Source: Candidatus Parcubacteria bacterium
GTDB lineage: Bacteria > Patescibacteriota > Minisyncoccia > Phycocordibacterales > SBAW01
Reading direction: 5' to 3'
Assembly (NCBI GenBank): GCA_019661855.1
Contig: JAIFWM010000008.1
Span: 1 to 26,581 of the forward strand
DNA length: 26,581 nt
The translations under genes and the position numbers were made by a program. Of this stretch, positions 6,626-11,147 are shown piece after piece. The stretch's first letter is position 1. Each line of letters opens with the position of its first letter. Under the pieces are notes generated by a model. The model saw nothing but the letters and a program-made list of their open reading frames with translations. It was not told the DNA's origin and made no database searches.

Positions 6626-7165
6626 TCATTTGCGTTTTTTCCTAACCACAAATCCCCAGTGATACGCGCCTGCAGGCACCTCACTCTCTAACGCAAATCC
6701 TTCGGCCTCAAATAATTTTAAAATTTTTTGCTTCTCCACCACGTGCTCATGGTGTGGACCCAAACCTCCAAACGAGTCGAGCCAGTCTGTTACCAACACA
6801 CGACCGCCGTGCTTAAGAACTCGTGACATTTCCTCGATTGCGCGTGACTTATGTTCGAGATGAAAAAAAATATTTGTTGCAAGCACCAAGTCAAAGCTTG
6901 AGCCCGGCAAATGACTCCCCGACTCTGCCTCAATATTGCCGCGAACTATCTCGATGTTATGCAAACCTTCGGCCAACCCTAAATTTTTGATCCGGGTAAG
7001 GAGGTCGGCATTGCTGTCGACCGTCCACACTACGCCAGAGCCTACCGCGCGGGCCGCCGCGCGGGTAAAAAACCCTCCTGCACCGCTAAAGTCTGCGACC
7101 CTCATCCCCTCATCTATATGCAAAGCGGCAATAACCTTGGCAGGATTAAGAAAAGAACTCTCCAT
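6626..7165 (-). CDS. Class I SAM-dependent methyltransferase
   Basis: 179 residues from ATG 7165. Motif I is altered but recognisable (VADFSGAGGFFTRAAARAV, for the usual D-x-G-x-G-x-G). It is followed by the acidic ribose-binding strand VVWTVDSN, then FDLVLATNIFFHLEHKSRAIEEMSRVLKHGGRVLVTDW, the motif IV-VI stretch typical of UbiE/type-11 methyltransferases. The substrate cannot be told. A longer open frame reaches 7372, but that part overlaps the upstream gene, is basic and not methyltransferase-like, so I chose the ATG directly before the domain. The gene lies 20 nt after the OB-like protein and 22 nt before the solute-binding protein. Confidence 0.8.
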   Translation of the reverse strand: MESSFLNPAKVIAALHIDEGMRVADFSGAGGFFTRAAARAVGSGVVWTVDSNADLLTRIKNLGLAEGLHNIEIVRGNIEAESGSHLPGSSFDLVLATNIFFHLEHKSRAIEEMSRVLKHGGRVLVTDWLDSFGGLGPHHEHVVEKQKILKLFEAEGFALESEVPAGAYHWGFVVRKKRK

Positions 7166-7185
7166 TCCATTAGTATATCTCTGTT

Positions 7186-7641
7186 TTAAATCTTTACGGC
7201 TCCAACTACCCAGATAACTCCTTTGATATCGTATTTTTCGGTATTCTCTGGGTCGCTCACTGCTCCCTCGACACGTATGCGAGTTCCTGTTTCGGTCAAA
7301 CTTGAGTTGACTTCCCATAAATTTTGCAGTGCATAGTAGGATCCGTCGTCTGCTTTGAGGCCGTAGGCACATTCCATCGTGTGCGGGCCAGTGCCCTTAT
7401 GCGGTAAGCACGTGAGAGTTCCACTAAATGCCATGGTGGTTCCTTCCTCGCCGTTGCCGTTGCCACTGTTCCCCGCTGGCTCGATATCTCTAGGTGGAGT
7501 GGGAGTATTGTGCACGGGAGGAGTAGAGGTACTTTGTGTTGGTGGAACAAGGTTAGTTGCAGGTTCCGGTTGTGCATAAATGTATGCACCAAAAAGCACG
7601 GCAAGGATTACAACGATACCTAAAAATACTTTCATATTCAT
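7186..7641 (-). CDS. Exported or anchored protein with possible OB-like domain
   Basis: About 151 residues from ATG 7641 (an alternative is ATG 7635). An N-terminal helix (VFLGIVVILAVLFGAYIYA) is followed by a Thr/Pro-rich linker with repeated TPP, and a Gly/Asn stretch. The C-terminal domain of about 85 residues starts at MAFSGTLTCLPHKGTGPHTMECAYGL. Strand-like runs such as GTRIRVEGAVS and YDIKGVIWVVGAVKI look like an OB-type beta barrel, a type often seen in small parcubacterial surface proteins. Two cysteines in this domain could form a disulfide. No catalytic motif is visible. It is the first gene of the minus-strand run and lies just past a hairpin terminator. Confidence 0.6.
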   Translation of the reverse strand: MNMKVFLGIVVILAVLFGAYIYAQPEPATNLVPPTQSTSTPPVHNTPTPPRDIEPAGNSGNGNGEEGTTMAFSGTLTCLPHKGTGPHTMECAYGLKADDGSYYALQNLWEVNSSLTETGTRIRVEGAVSDPENTEKYDIKGVIWVVGAVKI

Positions 7642-7669
7642 GTCAGTAATTTTATCATAGTTGGATTTG

Positions 7670-7703
7670 AAAAGACCCGCCACCTTGAGTTGATGGTCGG
7701 GCC
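7670..7703. terminator. Bidirectional-looking hairpin terminator
   Basis: The arms GACCCGCCA (7674-7682) and TGGTCGGGCC (7694-7703) pair with one bulged base. T-rich sequence follows on both strands: CTTTTC on the minus side and TTATTTTT on the plus side. On the minus strand it would end transcription of the secreted cysteine-rich protein before the operon that starts at 7641. Confidence 0.65.
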
Positions 7704-7741
7704 TTATTTTTGTTGATCCGGCATTATTTCCTCACTTGAGC

Positions 7742-8233
7742 TTAAGTTGGAGGCTCTTTTTTATAGATGCAGAAAACGGACGGGCATGTGCGTATCCCAT
7801 TCGCTTCAGGCGCCTTAGGGGCAAACGCATGATCGAATTCTAAAAACGCGTAGAACAGTGCAGGATTAACTTTCTTGTATTCGAAGAAATCCTTCTTTTT
7901 TGCATCAGGCACTTTCATCAAAGTGCTTTTTGATGCATTGCACCACATACCATCGATATAGACTTTGAAATCGATTCCGTGAGATTTATCCTCTGGGCTC
8001 GCATCCTCAATGTCCTTGGTAGGACGGCCTTCCTGCTTGTGACAGCACGACTGGCCGGTAAGAAACTCCAGAAACACATAGATAGGATGGAACGTCTCAT
8101 GGTCGCAGAGGAAATCCCCCCGCCGACACTCTTCGTATTGAACGCTATCTTTGACGTGGTGAGTGTGCTGGGCCAATGAGAGGCCGCACAGAAAGGTAGT
8201 AGCTACGATTGCCGCAAAGATCCTACTGAACAT
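7742..8233 (-). CDS. Secreted cysteine-rich protein of unknown function
   Basis: 163 residues with a clear signal peptide (MFSRIFAAIVATTFLCGLSLAQ). The mature part has several cysteines, including a CC pair in LTGQSCCHKQEGRPTKDI, a VYIDGMWCNAS segment and a final IRTCPSVFCIYKKEP. The order SCC...xRP, DGxW, and C-P...xYC near the end recalls short exported proteins that I know mainly from Alphaproteobacteria, where no function is assigned; this similarity is from memory and moderate. The start has a strong Shine-Dalgarno (AAGGGAG, 6 nt before the ATG), unlike the core genes. A TATAAT box at 8314-8309 (minus) lies right after the terminator of the upstream RNA. The gene looks like an independent cassette. 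Confidence 0.65.
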   Translation of the reverse strand: MFSRIFAAIVATTFLCGLSLAQHTHHVKDSVQYEECRRGDFLCDHETFHPIYVFLEFLTGQSCCHKQEGRPTKDIEDASPEDKSHGIDFKVYIDGMWCNASKSTLMKVPDAKKKDFFEYKKVNPALFYAFLEFDHAFAPKAPEANGIRTCPSVFCIYKKEPPT

Positions 8234-8308
8234 CTGTCACTCCCTTGTTTCAGCTTCAGTAATTCCCACCCTACTCCTGAATTTAAGATGAAGCAAATGT
8301 GGACAAAA

Positions 8309-8314
8309 ATTATA
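8309..8314 (-). promoter_or_regulatory. -10 box for the secreted cysteine-rich protein
   Basis: TATAAT on the minus strand, preceded directly by the U-tract of the terminator of the candidate RNA (TTTATTTTTG). No good -35 is seen. The leader to the ATG at 8233 would be about 70 nt. The rest of 8234-8308 shows nothing else. Confidence 0.45.
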
Positions 8315-8315
8315 C

Positions 8316-8466
8316 AAAAATAAAGACCCCACCTGCTACACGCTCGTAAGCAGATGGAGTCTCGGGGAAATGCCGACTCATTGGGGATGGGCGACATTCA
8401 GCCCTGGTAGAAGGAAAACGAGTCTCCTTTCGGTTCGGATAACATAGAAAGTGGAAAGAGCGTGCA
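8316..8466 (-). ncRNA. Candidate small structured RNA of about 150 nt
   Basis: A near-consensus promoter stands upstream. A 3' hairpin has a 13-bp stem (8325-8337 with 8349-8361, two G-U pairs) followed by TTTATTTTT, a classic intrinsic terminator. Between them no ORF has a start signal. Short hairpins are possible inside: GGGC-(8 nt)-GCCC and AATG-(6 nt)-CATT. A purine block CCGAAAGGAGACTCG lies in the 5' half. I do not see the landmarks of SRP RNA, 6S, tmRNA or RNase P RNA. It lies between the 37-aa membrane protein and the secreted protein genes. It could be a small regulatory RNA or a leader. Confidence 0.55.
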
Positions 8467-8472
8467 TTGGCT

Positions 8473-8501
8473 AGTATAGCATACCCTGATCTACTTGTCA
8501 A
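8473..8501 (-). promoter_or_regulatory. Near-consensus sigma-70-type promoter
   Basis: On the minus strand TTGACA (8501-8496), a 17-nt spacer and TATACT (8478-8473). The -35 is perfect and the -10 differs from consensus at one base. This is the best promoter in the window. The predicted start is near 8466, giving the candidate RNA. Confidence 0.8.
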
Positions 8502-8512
8502 GGCTTGCTTAC

Positions 8513-8626
8513 TTACGACGGGAAAAAGATAGCAATGAGAGCAAGCGCGAGCACTGCAAATGCAATCACGAAAATTATCTTCATACCCGTGAGAAGCGGG
8601 GGCTCTCTTAAGGGCCTAGTGGACAT
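8513..8626 (-). CDS. Small single-helix membrane protein, 37 aa
   Basis: The ATG at 8626 has a well-placed Shine-Dalgarno (AGGGAG, 7 nt upstream). The product begins MSTRPLREPPLLTGMKIIF and continues with a hydrophobic helix (VIAFAVLALALIAIFF) ending PS-stop. An upstream in-frame ATG at 8662 would add 12 residues, but it lies only 4 nt after a TATACT box (8672-8667), too close to be on the transcript's 5' side. The later start is therefore favoured. Arg/Lys before the helix suggests an N-in topology. No family is recognised. The gene sits between two candidate RNA genes. Confidence 0.5.
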   Translation of the reverse strand: MSTRPLREPPLLTGMKIIFVIAFAVLALALIAIFFPS

Positions 8627-8684
8627 TGTTAGACTCCCTGACTGTGTTGATGATTCGTCCATTTACAGTATACAAAAACACATA

Positions 8685-8930
8685 TAAAAAACTCGCTCGG
8701 TGAAGCGGGGGTACGGAGCCTCCAACTTTAATGGCTCAGGCGCTATTGTGAACCATCTCCACCGAGCGAGCCTTGCGTGAAGCCGGTGGACAGTGCAAGT
8801 GCCCCGACTCGCCTCAACTATATCCGATCGCTTCGGGTTCATACGACATTCGCATACTCTGCAGAATATGAGAATGATTTATTTTGTAATTTTGTAAAAC
8901 ACTAGAATAGAAAGTGGAGTGATATATCAA
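8685..8930 (-). ncRNA. Candidate structured RNA with a long-range terminal stem
   Basis: This gene-free stretch of nearly 300 nt ends on the minus strand with an 11-bp perfect stem CTCGCTCGGTG/CACCGAGCGAG (8692-8702 with 8760-8770) followed by TTTTTT. The 57 nt inside the stem can form another helix, ATGGTTC/GAGCCAT (one G-U), so the end resembles a branched domain rather than a simple hairpin. Upstream, CTTGC/GCAAG can also pair. A 12-mer shared with the neighbouring RNA (8907-8918) lies near the putative 5' end. Strand and 3' end are well supported; the 5' end is a guess. Confidence 0.45.
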
Positions 8931-8957
8931 TCCACTAGTACTGGCAGCACATTCTCC

Positions 8958-9323
8958 TCATGTGTTTGCTAGTTCGTCTTTTACTACCAATAAATGTAAG
9001 TGGAAATGTGCGGGGATAGATTTGTGTTTTGAGGTTGCCTCGAGAATATAATCGTATTGATCATTAATATATTCTGGTTTTATCTTCCACAACTCTTCGT
9101 TCTCTTCTTTAGTAAGATTCTTCTCATCCGAGTGGCGCTTGGGAATAAGCATGTGGTGTGTTTTAGCCACTTTGTCATAGGGAAAATCGTTTGGAATTAT
9201 CTTCCAGTATGTAAATTCCTTGAGAGGCGTCTTCGCACAAAGCACACAGCTGTGGTCCAAACCACCCTGGGCAATGAGGGCCTGGTACTTATCTGACATC
9301 TCCTTGGTTCTCAATAACGACAT
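8958..9323 (-). CDS. HIT-family protein (histidine triad)
   Basis: 121 residues from ATG 9323. The histidine triad H106-F-H108-L-H110 in SIPAHFHLHLLVVKDE is complete, and CVLC (C26, C29) gives half of the zinc site found in HIT hydrolases and GalT relatives. HIT proteins hydrolyse nucleotide phosphoramidates or dinucleoside polyphosphates; the substrate here is unknown. The start is set by a TATAAT box (minus, 9335-9330) exactly 6 nt before the ATG, predicting a leaderless message. A longer frame from TTG 9338 would start inside that box. The promoter directly follows the terminator of the large RNA region. Confidence 0.8.
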   Translation of the reverse strand: MSLLRTKEMSDKYQALIAQGGLDHSCVLCAKTPLKEFTYWKIIPNDFPYDKVAKTHHMLIPKRHSDEKNLTKEENEELWKIKPEYINDQYDYILEATSKHKSIPAHFHLHLLVVKDELANT

Positions 9324-9341
9324 GGGTGGATTATACAACTC

Positions 9342-9374
9342 AAAAAGAAACCCCGCTCGGCGTTGCCGAGCGGG
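9342..9374 (-). terminator. Intrinsic terminator upstream of the HIT gene
   Basis: A 10-bp perfect stem CCCGCTCGGC/GCCGAGCGGG (9352-9361 with 9365-9374) with a 3-nt loop, followed on the minus strand by GTTTCTTTTT. It closes the gene-free stretch 9375-9945 on the minus strand. Confidence 0.85.
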
Positions 9375-9886
9375 TCATTACGTTGATGTGGTGAGGAGAG
9401 ACTCTCCCCTTTCCCTAGGACAGAGCCACATGGTGTCCAATCGAGAGGTGTCGGACCTCTCATCTTCTGCCGTCTGCCGACCCCCATGGGCGAAGTTTGT
9501 GTCTTTTGCCAAGATCAAGTTAACTCTGCAAAAGATAGGCCGGAGCGGGGTTTGTCCGAAGTCGCCTCATCCTTCTTGTGTGGACCAAAAAGGCAGTGCT
9601 CATGTTTATGCAAATCACGAGCTCCTGGTAGATAGGTCGACCCTATTTGGGAGCTATGGTCGTCGTGATTACACGCCACTCAACCCACTGTGTCCGCACA
9701 GGGATACGACAGTTAATCCCTGCTCGCAGGAAGGCTTAGAGGATGCGTTTCTGAACCCGCCTATCGCCCTGCTTTAGCTCATCCGTTGGACCCGGTGAGC
9801 ACGGAACCGCCAAACGCCTTTTTCACTAGATATTGGGTTTGAAGTACAAGGTGCTATCACCTCCGTGGTTTGTGTTAACACGAAGC
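9375..9886 (-). ncRNA. Candidate large structured RNA of about 0.5 kb (or two RNAs in tandem)
   Basis: About 570 nt between genes have no credible protein but many helices. An elaborate arm spans 9613-9670, with nested stems AATCACGA/TCGTGATT, AGCTCC/GGAGCT and ATAGG/CCTAT. Others are CAGGGAT/ATCCCTG, GGATG/CATCC enclosing about 35 nt, GAGAGGT/ACCTCTC and AGGTG-ATAG-CACCT. On the minus strand the region begins after TATACTAG (9898-9891), the same 8-mer as at the promoter of the small RNA at 8466, and ends at a strong terminator, which favours that strand. I could not fit RNase P RNA, tmRNA or SRP RNA. The remainder, 9887-9945, holds the possible promoter. Confidence 0.45.
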
Positions 9887-9945
9887 AAAACTAGTATACC
9901 CCTAAAAGCGTTGAGTCGGCACCACATTCCCTTTGATTATGACCG

Positions 9946-10152
9946 TTACTCTTCTATTTGCTTTGATAAGAAGAGAAAGAGTGCACCTAAAATATATTTT
10001 AAAATTATAAAACCAATTCCGCTAAGCACTAGCTCTTGAGCCCTGCTAAAATTACCAAAAACCAATGCAATTACTCCCAAAATTATGGCTATCCAACCTA
10101 AGTAATGGAGAATAGTCTGAACTATCACTAGCAATAAAAAAATGCTTTTCAT
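9946..10152 (-). CDS. Small two-helix membrane protein
   Basis: 68 residues from ATG 10152. The N-terminal half is one long hydrophobic segment (SIFLLLVIVQTILHYLGWIAIILGVIALVFGNF), probably two close helices, and a second follows (LSGIGFIILKYILGALFLFL), ending in KQIEE. The start overlaps the stop of the upstream gene (ATGA), which argues for translational coupling and against the upstream ATG at 10167. No family is recognised. It is the last gene of a three-gene unit. Confidence 0.6.
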   Translation of the reverse strand: MKSIFLLLVIVQTILHYLGWIAIILGVIALVFGNFSRAQELVLSGIGFIILKYILGALFLFLSKQIEE

Positions 10153-10601
10153 TTCAGTAAAGTACATCCTTTAACATACCAAGGATTTACTGCGCCAAAA
10201 CCACCCAAACCACTCCCTGTAAGTGTTCCGGAGATTTTAATAGTCTGACCTATGTTAAGTAGGGACAATTCTCCATAAGCATCGCGTGCGAATCCACACC
10301 CAACAGAATTGTGCTCTACAGACATTTCAACAATGTACCCTTGATCTATTTCCTGCAGATCAGTGAAAATACCTGCACCTTGCACAAAAGTGTTTGCCCA
10401 ATTTTTTATATAAGTTTGTTTTTCAGCCGTTGTAGTGTAAGTTTCTTTCTTTTTAAAAATATCGTTCAGGTTAGGAGTAGTGGTTGCAACTGCAACCGTG
10501 GCCACATTATCACTCGAAGGCGCTAAATATGGCGCTCCCCACCATGTAATACCAATCAAACCTATTCCTACCACCCAAGGATTCGTGAGAAAATTCTTCA
10601 T
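10149..10601 (-). CDS. Exported or anchored protein with possible OB-like domain
   Basis: 150 residues. The N-terminal hydrophobic stretch (WVVGIGLIGITWWGAPYLA) is a membrane anchor. A Thr/Ala spacer and a charged helix (DIFKKKETYTTTAEKQTYIKNW) follow. The C-terminal part is beta-rich: YIVEMSVEHNSVGCGFARDAYGELSLLNIGQTIKISGTLTG and WYVKGCTLLK, like the small OB-fold (tRNA_anti-like) exported domains. Two cysteines could pair. It starts 3 nt after the upstream stop and overlaps the downstream start. It is similar in layout, though not obviously in sequence, to the protein at 7186. Confidence 0.55.
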   Translation of the reverse strand: MKNFLTNPWVVGIGLIGITWWGAPYLAPSSDNVATVAVATTTPNLNDIFKKKETYTTTAEKQTYIKNWANTFVQGAGIFTDLQEIDQGYIVEMSVEHNSVGCGFARDAYGELSLLNIGQTIKISGTLTGSGLGGFGAVNPWYVKGCTLLK

Positions 10602-10604
10602 ATT

Positions 10605-10985
10605 TTAAGCAACTTCAACCAAGTCGAGTAAGGTTTTAATTTTTTTGATATCTGCGTCAGTCACATCATTTGGCAGCAATAAAACAACTTTCGCACCAGG
10701 GCGAAGCGGCCATTCGACTCGTTGAACATCTTTGGATACAGTTTCAACCTGCTTCTGCTCAATTGTAGTTGTTTCTGTAGACGTTGGTTCGAACGGACGA
10801 GGACCTCCTCTCTCTATTTGATCAAAACGTTCCTTGAACAGTTGTAAGGAGTTTCGTTCCTCGTCCGAAAGTTCTTGATCAAAGAGCTTGAGGGCTGCAC
10901 GTAACCCCTGTGCTGTACTTTCAGGATACTTGCGGTTTTTTGCCGCAAAATTCACAAATTCTGTTAGTTTCTTAAAGTCTTGCAT
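10605..10985 (-). CDS. Unknown protein, possible regulator or nucleic-acid-binding protein
   Basis: 126 residues, soluble. The N-terminal helical part (LTEFVNFAAKNRKYPESTAQGLRAALKLF, then LSDEERNSLQLFKERFDQI) resembles the first domain of uncharacterised proteins I know from Proteobacteria and plasmids. After a Thr/Glu linker the C-terminus reads EWPLRPGAKVVLLLPNDVTDADIKKIKTLLDLV, a strand-helix unit found at the end of the same group. No catalytic motif is seen. The first gene behind a palindromic operator is often the regulator of its own unit, so an autorepressor role is possible but unproven. Confidence 0.5.
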   Translation of the reverse strand: MQDFKKLTEFVNFAAKNRKYPESTAQGLRAALKLFDQELSDEERNSLQLFKERFDQIERGGPRPFEPTSTETTTIEQKQVETVSKDVQRVEWPLRPGAKVVLLLPNDVTDADIKKIKTLLDLVEVA

Positions 10986-10991
10986 ATTTTT

Positions 10992-11046
10992 GTAACGGAC
11001 CGTTACTGCTATTCTCCCATTATAGCGAACGAAGCGTTACAATCAA
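10992..11046 (-). promoter_or_regulatory. Promoter with palindromic operator for the three-gene unit
   Basis: On the minus strand TTGATT (11046-11041), a 16-nt spacer and TATAAT (11024-11019) make a good promoter. A 15-nt perfect palindrome GTAACGG-A-CCGTTAC (10992-11006) sits just after the predicted start, and another GTAACG half-site (around 11035-11040) lies in the spacer. A repressor binding here would block initiation or early elongation. The rest of 11047-11147 shows nothing clear. Confidence 0.65.
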
Positions 11047-11147
11047 TACGCTTTTATTAGTACAAAACGAAAGACAAACCGAGGTCAATAGGCTCAATAA
11101 ATAAACTATATTTAAAGCCATTACTTTTGAACATGGCGTTTAGATTG

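Noticed and set aside
6626..7372. Longer methyltransferase start at 7372
   Set aside because: The extra 69 residues overlap the upstream gene, are strongly basic and do not fit the methyltransferase N-terminus. ATG 7165 gives a normal domain start.
8663..8672. ATG 8662 as a leaderless start of the small membrane protein
   Set aside because: It is only 4 nt after the -10 box, whereas the leaderless genes here have 6-8 nt, and ATG 8626 has a good Shine-Dalgarno.
9220..9777. A 185-codon open frame on the plus strand across the gene-free block
   Set aside because: It overlaps the HIT gene, a terminator and many inverted repeats. The product has no domain-like pattern and no start signal. The frame is open by chance.
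9342..9886. The large structured block as RNase P RNA or tmRNA
   Set aside because: I looked for the P4 strands (GAGGAAAGTCC, ACAGAA), a tag reading frame and a tRNA-like TTCGANTC end on both strands. Only weak partial likenesses were found.
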